Source: JAAYYM01 sp035271065
GTDB lineage: Bacteria; Bacillota; Clostridia; Lachnospirales; Lachnospiraceae
Length of the DNA: 33,139 bases
Assembly (NCBI GenBank): GCA_035271065.1
Contig: DATESB010000110.1
Span: 1-33,139 of the forward strand
Reading direction: 5' to 3'
Under the pieces are notes generated by a model. That model had not been told where the DNA came from. It saw nothing but the letters and a program-made list of their open reading frames with translations, and searched no databases. This document shows positions 16,900-26,047 of the stretch, in pieces (the stretch's first letter is position 1; every line of letters starts with the position of its first letter). The translations under genes were made by a program, and so were the position numbers.

Positions 16900-19230
16900 T
16901 CAACCTCTCGTCCTTTCAATATCCAATACACCCTCCACCGAGCGAAGTCTGTCTGCTATACTCTGCAGTTCCTCACGGTTCAGTATCTCAAATGCAATAG
17001 ATGTAGTTGCTGTGCCTTGTTTGCTGGTTCTCATATTCATGGAAATAATATCGACACCCTTCTCTGTCAGCACTCTTGTAATCTCAGCCAACAGACCGTT
17101 TCTGTTATGACTATAGAGATTAATCTCAGCCAAATATTTTTCTTTTTCTGCTACATTATCAGCAGATTTCTGCCATTCTGCCTCAATCAATCTGTCTCTG
17201 TCCATATCAGATAAACTCAGTACATTGATACAATCTGTTCTGTGAATGGATACCCCACGCCCACGCGTTACGAAGCCAACAATCTCGTCTCCCGGAATAG
17301 GACTACAGCACTTAGAAAAGCGCACCGCAACATCATTCACACCTTCCACAACTATGCCGCCTTTTGTCTTTCCTTTTGCCTTCAGTAGTCTCTCTTGTCC
17401 CGCCTCACTGACAGCCTGGATAATCTCATCATCAGACACAATCTGCGGATGATCCTTATCATACAGTTCCTGCATCTTATTGATGATTTGACCTTCTTTT
17501 AAACCGCCGTGTCCAACTGCGGCGCATACTGCTTCCCACTCCTTAAAGCCGTATTTCTCCATAATCGGACGCATATATTCAGGTTTCAGCAATGCCTGCG
17601 CATCATGCGACTTTGTCTTGCAATATGCCTGCAGCATTTCCTTACCTTTTACAATATTCTCTTCTTTAAATTCATTCTTGAACCACTGACTAATTTTACT
17701 TTTTGCCTGTGTACTCTTGACGATATTCAGCCAATCGCGGCTCGGTCCCTTGGAATTTTGAGAAGTTAATATCTCAATTCTGTCACCGTTATTAATGATA
17801 TAATCATTCGTAACCAGTTTTCCGTTTACACGGGCACCAATCATTCGGTTGCCGACTGCACTGTGGATACTGTAAGCAAAATCAATGGTGTTAGAACCAA
17901 CCGGCAGATTTTTAACATCCCCGGTAGGAGTAAAGCAATAAACACTATCAGAAAACAAGTCCAAATCGCTCTTCAAGATATTCATAAACTCTTTGTTGTC
18001 CGACATGTCTTTCTGCCATTCCAGTATCTGTCGCAACCAACTGAGTTTCTCCTGCTCCTGCTCTTCCACACGTTTTCCGTCAGAAGCTTCTTTATACTTC
18101 CAATGTGCAGCAATACCGAATTCAGCTGTCTTGTGCATCTCGTAAGTACGTATCTGTATCTCAAACGGCTGTCCCGTCGGTCCAATCAGTGTTGTATGAA
18201 GTGATTGATACATATTCGGCTTCGGCATCGCAATATAATCCTTGAAGCGTCCCGGAATCGGCTTATAAATTTCATGAATGACACCAAGTGCCGCATAACA
18301 ATCCTTAACCGAATCTACAATAATTCGTACCGCAAATAAATCGTAAATCTGGTCTAATGTTTTATCCTGATTGAGCATTTTCTTATAAATACTGAAAAAA
18401 TGCTTTACACGTCCGTCAATCTCCGCCTCTATGCCCGCTTCCGAAATATGAGCCGAAACTTCCTCTACTATGTTCTGCACATACTTTTCACGTACGCTCT
18501 TACGTATTGCAATCTTGTCCACAAGATCATAATATACATCCGGCTCCAAATATTTCAAAGACAAATCATCCAATTCCACCTTCAACTTTGATATACCAAG
18601 TCTCTGTGCAATAGGCGCATAAATATCCAGTGTTTCTCTTGCAATTTCCAACTGTTTTGCAGGTGTCATATGCTTCAATGTACGCATATTGTGCAATCTG
18701 TCGGCCAACTTCACCATAATAACACGGATATCCTTTGCCATCGCCAAAAACATCTTACGTAAATTCTCAGCCTGGAATTCCAGTTTGTCCCCGTTGTAGG
18801 TCAAGCGCCCCAACTTTGTCACACCATCCACAATCAATGCAACGTCTGCTCCGAATTCTTCTCTGATTTCATCATCAGTCATAATGGTGTCTTCCACCAC
18901 ATCATGTAACAGCCCTGCTACAATTGATTCTTTATCCAATTCCAAGTCTGCCAGAATAATGGCAACACAAAGTGGGTGAATAATATAAGGTTCACCCGAT
19001 TTTCTGACCTGATCCTTATGTGCATCATAGGCAATATTATATGCCTTTTCAATCAGAGAGATATCGCCGGACGGATGATATTTACGCACACGTTTAATAA
19101 GATCCTGATATAATTCTTCAGGACTTAAAAATTCTTCCATTGCTTCAATTCGTCCGTCATCAAAAACCAACTCAACCTTCGGCTGGTTTTCCTCTGATTG
19201 TTCGGGAATTACCCGATTTCCATCTGCCAT
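16900..19230 (-). CDS. relA: Bifunctional (p)ppGpp synthetase/hydrolase
   Basis: This long RelA/SpoT homologue (776 residues) makes and degrades the stringent-response alarmone (p)ppGpp. The N-terminal HD hydrolase domain has HDVVEDT (HD at about 109-110) and an intact LLHD context. The synthetase domain has RFKDYIAMPKPNMYQSLH and the E/Q-rich FEIQIRT. A TGS domain (VYCFTPTGDVKNLP) and a C-terminal ACT domain (EKGVDIISMNMRTSK) follow. Both active sites appear complete, as expected for the single long Rel enzyme of a Firmicute. About 35 extra acidic residues precede the usual start. galE lies 25 bases upstream, so the two may be co-transcribed. Confidence 0.96.
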   Translation of the reverse strand: MADGNRVIPEQSEENQPKVELVFDDGRIEAMEEFLSPEELYQDLIKRVRKYHPSGDISLIEKAYNIAYDAHKDQVRKSGEPYIIHPLCVAIILADLELDKESIVAGLLHDVVEDTIMTDDEIREEFGADVALIVDGVTKLGRLTYNGDKLEFQAENLRKMFLAMAKDIRVIMVKLADRLHNMRTLKHMTPAKQLEIARETLDIYAPIAQRLGISKLKVELDDLSLKYLEPDVYYDLVDKIAIRKSVREKYVQNIVEEVSAHISEAGIEAEIDGRVKHFFSIYKKMLNQDKTLDQIYDLFAVRIIVDSVKDCYAALGVIHEIYKPIPGRFKDYIAMPKPNMYQSLHTTLIGPTGQPFEIQIRTYEMHKTAEFGIAAHWKYKEASDGKRVEEQEQEKLSWLRQILEWQKDMSDNKEFMNILKSDLDLFSDSVYCFTPTGDVKNLPVGSNTIDFAYSIHSAVGNRMIGARVNGKLVTNDYIINNGDRIEILTSQNSKGPSRDWLNIVKSTQAKSKISQWFKNEFKEENIVKGKEMLQAYCKTKSHDAQALLKPEYMRPIMEKYGFKEWEAVCAAVGHGGLKEGQIINKMQELYDKDHPQIVSDDEIIQAVSEAGQERLLKAKGKTKGGIVVEGVNDVAVRFSKCCSPIPGDEIVGFVTRGRGVSIHRTDCINVLSLSDMDRDRLIEAEWQKSADNVAEKEKYLAEINLYSHNRNGLLAEITRVLTEKGVDIISMNMRTSKQGTATTSIAFEILNREELQSIADRLRSVEGVLDIERTRG

Positions 19231-19255
19231 AAAAATGTATATCCTTCCGTTCTCT

Positions 19256-20287
19256 CTAGTCCGACAACCCCTCCGGGTTCTGTGACTGCCATCTCCATGA
19301 GTCTTCGCACATCTGATTCATATCTTTCTTGGCTTCCCAATGAAGTTCTTTCTTTGCCTTTGATGAATCAGCATAGCAGGTTGCAATATCTCCCGCACGG
19401 CGCGGCTTTATTTCATACGGAATTGTAATTCCGCTTGCCCGTTCAAAACTGTGAACAACGTCAAGCACACTATAGCCCACACCTGTACCAAGATTATAAA
19501 TCTTTGCACCATTGTCATCCTTTTTCTTCATTTCATCCAACTTCTCAAGTGCCTTCACATGACCTTCTGCCAAGTCTACCACATGAATATAGTCTCTGAC
19601 ACCTGTTCCGTCCGGCGTATCATAATCATCACCGAACACACCGAGACTCTTCAATTTGCCGACAGCCACCTGTGTAATATAGGGAACCAGATTATTCGGA
19701 ATTCCCTTTGGATTTTCACCAATCAAACCTGACTCATGTGCTCCGATTGGATTAAAGTAACGAAGTAAAATAACTTTCCATTCCGGATCTGCAACACATA
19801 AATCCTGTAAAATATCCTCTAACATACTCTTTGTCTTACCATACGGATTGGTAATAACACCCTTCGGACATTCCTCTGTAATCGGCACAAATGCAGGATC
19901 TCCGTATACGGTAGCTGAAGAACTGAACACAATGCTCTTGCAGCCATGACTTTTCATTGCCTCGCATAAACATAATGTGCCTGTAATATTGTTATGATAG
20001 TATTCTAACGGCTTCTGCACAGATTCTCCAACAGCCTTCAATCCTGCAAAATGAATCACTGCATCTATTTTCTCTGCATCAAATATCTGATTCAGTTTAT
20101 CCTGCTCAAGCAAATTTGCCTCGTAGAATTTCACATTTTTCCCGGTTATCTTTTCAATTCTTGTAATTGCTTCTCTGCATGAATTGGATAAATTATCAAC
20201 AATTACCACTTCATATCCTGCATTCATCAATTCCACACATGTGTGGCTTCCGATAAAACCTGCTCCGCCTGTTACTAGTATAGCCAT
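19256..20287 (-). CDS. galE: UDP-glucose 4-epimerase
   Basis: The enzyme (343 residues) interconverts UDP-glucose and UDP-galactose with bound NAD, supplying the Leloir pathway and surface polysaccharides. The NAD-binding GGAGFIG is at 7-13, the catalytic Ser region at FSSSATVYGD (121-130) and the YxxxK pair at Y149/K153. Length and motifs are normal. GGAGGAG sits before the ATG. It is the first gene of the relA block and has its own candidate promoter upstream (20326-20354). Confidence 0.96.
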   Translation of the reverse strand: MAILVTGGAGFIGSHTCVELMNAGYEVVIVDNLSNSCREAITRIEKITGKNVKFYEANLLEQDKLNQIFDAEKIDAVIHFAGLKAVGESVQKPLEYYHNNITGTLCLCEAMKSHGCKSIVFSSSATVYGDPAFVPITEECPKGVITNPYGKTKSMLEDILQDLCVADPEWKVILLRYFNPIGAHESGLIGENPKGIPNNLVPYITQVAVGKLKSLGVFGDDYDTPDGTGVRDYIHVVDLAEGHVKALEKLDEMKKKDDNGAKIYNLGTGVGYSVLDVVHSFERASGITIPYEIKPRRAGDIATCYADSSKAKKELHWEAKKDMNQMCEDSWRWQSQNPEGLSD

Positions 20288-20325
20288 TTTTACTCCTCCT
20301 GATTAAGTTCTTTTTTATTACAGAT

Positions 20326-20354
20326 AGTATATCACAGCAAAAAAAGATAATAAA
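20326..20354 (-). promoter_or_regulatory. Candidate galE promoter
   Basis: On the minus strand TATACT (20326-20331) is preceded by TGA, giving an extended -10. A 17-base spacer separates it from a weak -35, TTTATT (20349-20354). It lies about 40 bases before the galE ATG. A TTGACA at 20361-20366 is too far away to pair with it. The assignment rests on the good -10 box. Confidence 0.5.
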
Positions 20355-20366
20355 GATATATGTCAA

Positions 20367-20382
20367 ACGGTAATCCTACCGT
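20367..20382 (-). terminator. Possible weak terminator after the GGDEF gene
   Basis: ACGGTA/TACCGT forms a 6-bp stem with a four-base loop just after the diguanylate cyclase stop. A second hairpin, ACCGTC/GACGGT, shares its left half and overlaps the stop codon, so the two exclude each other. The following sequence is T-rich but interrupted. Termination is plausible but weak. Confidence 0.3.
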
Positions 20383-20388
20383 CGGAGT

Positions 20389-21810
20389 TCAGACGGTTAT
20401 CACACAATCGCCACCGCTATCTTTTGCTTTATACATCAATTCGTCTGCCCGTTCATATAATTGGGCAAATGTCTTTCCGTCTCTTGGTGATATTGCAATT
20501 CCCATACTGCCGGAAATATCGATACCGAAATCTCCTTCTTCCGATAACTTCCGAAGTTTACCCAGAAAATCCATTGCCTTAGAAATAATCACATCCTCAT
20601 CCTCGATATCTCGGATGAAAATAATGAACTCATCCCCACCAAGTCTCCCAAGTATATCTATCTTTCGAAATTCCGAGCTCATCAATTGTGCAATCTTCTT
20701 TAACAACAAGTCTCCGACAATATGACCCTTTGTATCATTTACCGTCTTGAATTTATCAATGTCAAACAGCATTAAAATGCATTTCTCGCTTGTGTATTCC
20801 CCAAGAGATTGATCAATTGATTGTTCAATAGCACCTCTGTTTAACAACTCTGTCATAGAATCGGTTTGTGCCAGTTTGACCAGTTTTTTGTTCTTTTTCT
20901 GATAATTACTAATTAAGAATGCTGACAACACAATCATAAAACTAACGCAGAGTGTTGCAGCAGAAAAAGCATTCTCGCGAAACTCTTTTGTTACCACATT
21001 CTCCGGCAGTGTCACAAATACAAACCAATCATTTATTCCGACCGGACAATAATAGCTGTACTGATAATACTCGCCATATTGATAACTGATAATTCCCGGC
21101 TCACCATTGTCCAAATTTCTCTTAATTTCAGCAATTGAGTTATTATGTACAAACGAAAAATCTTCCCAATAGTCTAATAAATTGGTTTGATTCTTATTGT
21201 TCTTATTTTCAGAATATACAATGATATCACCGTTTTTCCTGAAAATATCACAGTGTCCCTGTCCCTCAAAGCACTCAACATCAATAATCTGTGAAAGTTC
21301 CTCTAATTTATAGATACCGATTACAAGCCCTGTTATGGTATCATTATGATAAATAGGTGCATAAATAACTACATTTTGTTCCCCATTTACAATAGATATC
21401 TGCACCTCGGAAATTCCGCTTTCACCACGCAAACCGCTCTCCAGATATGCTCGTCCCGTAGCATTTGAAGAACTTCCCTCAGATGACATTGCTTCTCCGT
21501 TTGCCTTGGTTAACCACATCCTTGTAAAATCACTCTTTTCACTCACTCTGCGCAAAGTATCAAGCGCTTCCTCTGAATGAATGTCATCATATTCTGAAAA
21601 CACCTCTGCCATAGCCTCCAGAAATGATACCGAGGTATTCATATGTAGCTCAATTCCATCCGCCAATTGCTCACCGGTTTCCTTGAGTCTCGTCTCATAT
21701 TGTGTCTTTGTAATCGTGAAATTTCTGGATGCATACAAAATGACAACCACTATCAATGATGCAATCAAGACAATTGGCATTAAAAATTTAACTGTTTTTC
21801 TGGCTTTCAT
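20389..21810 (-). CDS. Membrane diguanylate cyclase with extracellular dCache sensor
   Basis: The protein (473 residues) makes cyclic di-GMP. A transmembrane helix (9-27) precedes an extracellular region of about 250 residues with Cache-type features (for example VVIYAPIYHNDTITGLVIGIY). A second helix (about 281-302) leads to a GGDEF domain. The active-site loop GGDEF (391-395) is intact, and R382-K-I-D385 five residues ahead matches the RxxD product-inhibition site. It should therefore be active and feedback-inhibited. The GAGGTGATGATG before the ATG gives the ribosome site. It follows uppP by 37 bases on the same strand. A cyclic-di-GMP hydrolase candidate lies at 6834-7835. Confidence 0.92.
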   Translation of the reverse strand: MKARKTVKFLMPIVLIASLIVVVILYASRNFTITKTQYETRLKETGEQLADGIELHMNTSVSFLEAMAEVFSEYDDIHSEEALDTLRRVSEKSDFTRMWLTKANGEAMSSEGSSSNATGRAYLESGLRGESGISEVQISIVNGEQNVVIYAPIYHNDTITGLVIGIYKLEELSQIIDVECFEGQGHCDIFRKNGDIIVYSENKNNKNQTNLLDYWEDFSFVHNNSIAEIKRNLDNGEPGIISYQYGEYYQYSYYCPVGINDWFVFVTLPENVVTKEFRENAFSAATLCVSFMIVLSAFLISNYQKKNKKLVKLAQTDSMTELLNRGAIEQSIDQSLGEYTSEKCILMLFDIDKFKTVNDTKGHIVGDLLLKKIAQLMSSEFRKIDILGRLGGDEFIIFIRDIEDEDVIISKAMDFLGKLRKLSEEGDFGIDISGSMGIAISPRDGKTFAQLYERADELMYKAKDSGGDCVITV

Positions 21811-21847
21811 GCATCATCACCTCGCATTCTCACAGAATATTCCCTCA

Positions 21848-22678
21848 TTATACACTCTTTATGCGCAAAAGAAAATATAGAAAAACAACAATACCGAGAA
21901 GAATTCGATACCACCCAAATACTTTGAAATCATGTTTTTTGATATAACTCATCAAGAATTTAATTACTAAAACAGATACAGCAAACGCAACTATGGTTCC
22001 AACCAAAAGAATTGCCGTTTCCATTCCTGTATAATGGAATCCGAAATCCAGCATTTCCATCAGAGAAGCTCCAAACATCACCGGTATTGCAAGGAAAAAG
22101 GTAAACTCAGCAGCAATACCACGTGACACGCCAATCAGAATACCGCCTAAAATGGTTGCTCCAGAACGACTGGTTCCCGGAAATACAGCTGCAATCACCT
22201 GAAACATACCAATAATAAAAGCTGCTTTGAATGTAATGTCCTGAATACTGTTCATCCTTGCGTTTAACTTTTTATTGCGATTTTCAATAATAATAAATGC
22301 AATACCAAACACAATTAGTGCTCCGGCAATTACCCAGCAATTATAGAAATGCGCCTTAATAAAGTCTCCCCAGAGCACCTTAACGACCGCCGCCGGAATA
22401 CACGCCACAACAATCTTCAGCCACATCATGAACGTATCCTGCTTGATAAAATACTTCTCACCACGCGCAAACGGCCAAAGTTCCTTAAAATATAGAACAA
22501 CCACCGCCATAATGGCACCTAACTGAATGACTACCTCAAACATATCCCAGAATCCCGGGCTTACATTGAACGTTATGAATTCATTCAGTAAAATCAAATG
22601 CCCTGTAGAACTTATGGGCAGCCACTCGGTAATTCCTTCTACAATTCCGAAAAGAATTGCTTTCAAAATTTCTATCAT
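21848..22678 (-). CDS. uppP: Undecaprenyl-diphosphatase
   Basis: This 276-residue polytopic membrane enzyme dephosphorylates undecaprenyl diphosphate to recycle the lipid carrier of cell-wall synthesis; it also gives basal bacitracin resistance. Family motifs are the N-terminal EGITEWLPISSTGH (14-27) and the PGTSRSG loop (167-173). Both are complete. The start is ATG 22676-22678, with GGGAAGGAA upstream; the longer frame would add 24 residues that overlap a possible terminator. A hairpin-plus-T element between the antiporter and this gene may reduce readthrough into it. Confidence 0.95.
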   Translation of the reverse strand: MIEILKAILFGIVEGITEWLPISSTGHLILLNEFITFNVSPGFWDMFEVVIQLGAIMAVVVLYFKELWPFARGEKYFIKQDTFMMWLKIVVACIPAAVVKVLWGDFIKAHFYNCWVIAGALIVFGIAFIIIENRNKKLNARMNSIQDITFKAAFIIGMFQVIAAVFPGTSRSGATILGGILIGVSRGIAAEFTFFLAIPVMFGASLMEMLDFGFHYTGMETAILLVGTIVAFAVSVLVIKFLMSYIKKHDFKVFGWYRILLGIVVFLYFLLRIKSV

Positions 22679-22715
22679 TTTCTCAAATTCCTTCCCTTTT
22701 ATAAAATACCGATAG

Positions 22716-22756
22716 AAAAAAGAGCCACTTGCAATTCTTCCGTCTCGCAAAGACTC
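22716..22756 (-). terminator. Hairpin with T-run between antiporter and uppP
   Basis: On the minus strand GAGTC pairs with GGCTC, and an inner TTGC pairs with GCAA, separated by a small internal loop. The stem is followed by TTTTTT. It lies directly after the antiporter stop and before the uppP ribosome site. It would end or attenuate transcription from the chemoreceptor operon. The imperfect stem lowers certainty. Confidence 0.5.
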
Positions 22757-22768
22757 CTCATCATAATG

Positions 22769-23752
22769 TTAGGACAAAAATTGGAACGCACAGAAAGCTG
22801 CATAAATCAGCAGTAAAATAATACCTTGAGCACGTGAAAGCTTTCCTCTGATTAGTGCCGGAATTGTCATAAATATCATTACAAAGAGCATAATGGGAAT
22901 ATCTACAACAAGAGATGCATTTATTCCTGCGACAGTTTTACCCTGTGGCAAAGAAAACGGAGCCAATACAGTTGCCACGCCGCTGACAAATACAAGATTA
23001 AACAAGTTGGCACCCACAATATTGCCCAGCGATAATGCGCCATGTCCTTTCGCCAATGAAGTAATTGCTGTCACCAGTTCCGGTAATGAAGTACCAAGCG
23101 CAACAAAAGTAAGCGCAATCACTGACTCAGGAACACCGATTGCCTCTGCAATCAACGTACCGTTATCCACAAGTAAATCAGCACCAACTGCAATCAACGC
23201 TGCTCCAACGATAAGAAGTGCAATGTCCTTTAAAACCGGTCCTTCTTCTGATGCCTCTTGAGCATCCTGCTCCGCGCCTTTGCTTGCAACCGCTTCCGGT
23301 GTTTTTCTTGCCTGTATTACAGAGTATGTCATATAAACCAAAAACATAACCAGCAAAATGATACCGGTCAATCTGGTAAATGCGCCTGTTATGTATGCTG
23401 TTGCCACATAGAAAATCGCAGCCACAAAAAAGAAAATAACCGGTGCCTTCAGAGATTTACGATCCACTTTAGAAGGTTTGATTGCAATTGTAATTGCCGC
23501 AATTAATGCAGTGTTGCATATAATCGAACCAATTGCATTACCGTATGCTATTTCACCATGTCCACTGAGTGCGGAAGTTGCAGATACCATCACTTCAGGC
23601 AACGTCGTTCCACACGAAACAACGGTTGCTCCAATCAATAGTTCCGGCACCTTGAACCGATGTGCGATACCGGTGGCACCATCCACAAACCAGCCACCGC
23701 CTTTAATCAAAAATATCAATCCTACAATAAATAGAAGAATGGGAATCAGCAT
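22769..23752 (-). CDS. Calcium/sodium antiporter family protein (CaCA, YrbG-like)
   Basis: The protein (327 residues) has about ten transmembrane helices in two inverted halves. The alpha-1 repeat reads GTTLPEV, then GNAIGSIICN; the alpha-2 repeat reads GTSLPELVTAITS, then GNIVGANLFN. The acidic residues that bind the cation are kept in both. A cytoplasmic loop (about 150-170) is rich in E, K and A. Members exchange Ca2+ or Na+ across the membrane, but ion choice cannot be told. The gene starts 2 bases after the 5'-nucleotidase stop, with GGAGG inside that gene's last codons. Confidence 0.9.
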   Translation of the reverse strand: MLIPILLFIVGLIFLIKGGGWFVDGATGIAHRFKVPELLIGATVVSCGTTLPEVMVSATSALSGHGEIAYGNAIGSIICNTALIAAITIAIKPSKVDRKSLKAPVIFFFVAAIFYVATAYITGAFTRLTGIILLVMFLVYMTYSVIQARKTPEAVASKGAEQDAQEASEEGPVLKDIALLIVGAALIAVGADLLVDNGTLIAEAIGVPESVIALTFVALGTSLPELVTAITSLAKGHGALSLGNIVGANLFNLVFVSGVATVLAPFSLPQGKTVAGINASLVVDIPIMLFVMIFMTIPALIRGKLSRAQGIILLLIYAAFCAFQFLS

Positions 23753-23754
23753 CC

Positions 23755-25740
23755 TTATGCCTCCTGTTTTCTCGCGTGCATCTTCGCTTTTTTTCTTATC
23801 TTTCTAACCACCAAAATGATAATCACAATCAGTACTGCAATGATTATATAAAGTGCTATTGCAATTTTGTTCGGATTTTTAAGTAACTCTATGATATTCA
23901 TGGAATCAACTTCATTTTTCCGTCCCATCAAACTTGCATATTCGCTTGGAACCTCCGGCAGTGAACCTGCACCTACCGGAAAAGATTCCAGATAGTTTGC
24001 AAGTGCATACCATTCCTTCAGTTCGCCACCGGTCTCTTGATCATATATAATACAATCTTCAATATCCTCAATCGGCTGACCATTGGCATCCTTGGGTGAC
24101 AAAGTTAAAATTCCCATGGATTGCTCTTCTACACTTCCAAGCATCTGTGCACAATACAATGGGGTAACCACACGATAAAGTTTATCACGCTCTATCGGCG
24201 TCATACTCCCATCATTATTTTCAACCGAAACATCTGTAACACGGTTTAGTATCAATCGATTGGGATTATAGGTCCAGCTTGCTCCACTTGGATAAAGTTG
24301 TGCCGTACCACCTTCTGAAATAGAAACATCAATTTCCGCTAACGTTGCTAGTTCTTCACCCGTCAACCAAAGTCCAACCAAAGGATAACCCGGCACCTGA
24401 TCCGGCCCAATTCCCAATGCGCATACATCAAAGACATCGCGTACTATCACATCTCCAACAGGAACGCGCTCGCGAATCATCCCCTTTGCCGCAATTGCAA
24501 TGTCAACCGGAATACCGTCTTCTCCCTCAGCCTGTGCTACCGCATAACGGTATGAATCTGCAATCAGATTCGCCAGAGGTTCTTCTGCAAGACCCTTTGT
24601 TTCATAATCGTTAATCGATATAAATTCTACAGAATTGTGGGCAATCACCTCATCGTAGGTATACCCAAATCGACTTAAGTATTTATCATTAATATCATCC
24701 CGATAGGAATTAAGTTCTGCTGTAATCTCTGCATCCGGTTCAATATCGGCTGTCAACGGATGAAGTTGATAACCCGTCATTTCATAACGACCATCTGCAT
24801 TCTCTCTTAGTGATAACTCTCCCAAATTGTGCGTATAACAGCCACAGGAAACAATATAAGTATTGCCATATACAATGGGCTCCGTCAGCACTGTATGTGA
24901 ATGTCCGCTGACAATCACATCAATATCAGGTACCGCCTTTGCAAGCAGTTCATCTTCAGAATTACCGGGCTTTTTCGAGGTTCCCGAATGGGACAGGCAT
25001 ACAATTAATTCTGCGCCCTCTTCTTCTAACTTTTTAACCATACTTTTGGCCGTATCAATCTGCTCCTCAAAAATAAGCCCGCTAAGCGGAGCATCTTCTG
25101 CGGAATTCTCACCAAAAATACCGAAAATTCCTATTTTAACACCATTTCGTTCTATCACAGCATAATCCGATGCACCATATGCATCCCATGCTTTTTTAAG
25201 TTCAACATTTTCTTCCGTTGTATTCTTACTCCAATCCAAATTGGATAACAACATAAGCGGCAGTTTAAAATTTCCTTCTGTATTCTCTCTGTCCATTGCT
25301 GCATACAACATCTGCGTCAATCCGTCTTCACGATAATCAAATTCATGATTACCCAGTGTCGTTGCATCAAAACCAAGTTTTCCAAGCATAACCAGTTCTA
25401 CGGCTTCCTCTGTATATAATGTCTGGTATAGCGTTCCCATGGAGAAATCACCCGCATCTACCAAAATACTGGTTTCATATTGTGCACGTAATTCCTGAAT
25501 TTTGGTTGCCATTCTGGCAAGTCCGTACTTTTCTCCTGTTCCATCGTTTTTAGGTGTCAAATAGGAATGGATATCATGTACAAATATAATCGTAAGTTCT
25601 TGTCCTTCAGAGGCCTGTACCCTGTTCGGCGACACCATTGTGACCATACCTGAGAAAAGCGCCACAAAAACCAGCACAAGCAGAAATTTGCCTGTGCCGG
25701 TTTTATATATGTTTTTAAATGATTTTATCATATGCTTCAT
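23755..25740 (-). CDS. Cell-surface 5'-nucleotidase/UshA-like metallophosphoesterase
   Basis: This 661-residue protein carries a signal-anchor-like segment (about 18-38), a metallophosphoesterase domain and a 5'-nucleotidase C-terminal domain. Metal ligands are seen in FVHDIHSY (D56, H58), DAGDF (D98), GNHEF (N131-H132) and SGHSH. The family's usual H-N-D-x-H-G reads V-H-D-I-H-S. A second helix near the C-terminus (ALYIIIAVLIVIIILVV) and a basic tail anchor it to the membrane, so it should work on the outer face on nucleotides or related phosphates. I chose ATG 25738-25740; it overlaps the end of the preceding gene by 26 bases, and a second ATG follows three codons later. Confidence 0.88.
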   Translation of the reverse strand: MKHMIKSFKNIYKTGTGKFLLVLVFVALFSGMVTMVSPNRVQASEGQELTIIFVHDIHSYLTPKNDGTGEKYGLARMATKIQELRAQYETSILVDAGDFSMGTLYQTLYTEEAVELVMLGKLGFDATTLGNHEFDYREDGLTQMLYAAMDRENTEGNFKLPLMLLSNLDWSKNTTEENVELKKAWDAYGASDYAVIERNGVKIGIFGIFGENSAEDAPLSGLIFEEQIDTAKSMVKKLEEEGAELIVCLSHSGTSKKPGNSEDELLAKAVPDIDVIVSGHSHTVLTEPIVYGNTYIVSCGCYTHNLGELSLRENADGRYEMTGYQLHPLTADIEPDAEITAELNSYRDDINDKYLSRFGYTYDEVIAHNSVEFISINDYETKGLAEEPLANLIADSYRYAVAQAEGEDGIPVDIAIAAKGMIRERVPVGDVIVRDVFDVCALGIGPDQVPGYPLVGLWLTGEELATLAEIDVSISEGGTAQLYPSGASWTYNPNRLILNRVTDVSVENNDGSMTPIERDKLYRVVTPLYCAQMLGSVEEQSMGILTLSPKDANGQPIEDIEDCIIYDQETGGELKEWYALANYLESFPVGAGSLPEVPSEYASLMGRKNEVDSMNIIELLKNPNKIAIALYIIIAVLIVIIILVVRKIRKKAKMHARKQEA

Positions 25741-26044
25741 ACAATTTCTGAACTCCGTTCTCCAGTATGTAATAGTGCCTGACATACGGCACCAGAAGTA
25801 TAATCAATAATCCCGTTAGAATATATAATGCAATCATTTGAAAAAACAAACTTGCCAACAATGTAATAACAGCCAAAAGTGCAAACGTCACTGTCACAAT
25901 CAGATGTATCAGCCTTTCATGCTGAAAGAAACCAATCTGGATTAACATATCCTTACGCAACTGTTTCTTTTCCGATTTCTTCAGTGGTTCACCACTTAAC
26001 AGAGCCTCAATATATAGTAAATAGTTCTTTAATCTCTTTTCCAT
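25715..26044 (-). CDS. Small two-helix membrane protein, unknown
   Basis: I do not recognise this 109-residue protein. Residues 1-40 are charged and helical; 46-68 and 70-86 are hydrophobic and likely form two membrane helices joined by a short turn. The end (YYILENGVQKLYEAYDKII) is amphipathic. GAGGAG lies at the end of the chemoreceptor gene, before the ATG. It overlaps the 5'-nucleotidase start, so it is co-translated with it. It could be an accessory membrane subunit, but nothing in the sequence shows this. Confidence 0.75.
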   Translation of the reverse strand: MEKRLKNYLLYIEALLSGEPLKKSEKKQLRKDMLIQIGFFQHERLIHLIVTVTFALLAVITLLASLFFQMIALYILTGLLIILLVPYVRHYYILENGVQKLYEAYDKII

Positions 26045-26047
26045 TTA

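Noticed and set aside
20361..20366. TTGACA as -35 box for galE
   Set aside because: The only good -10 box lies 29 bases further on, far outside usable spacing.
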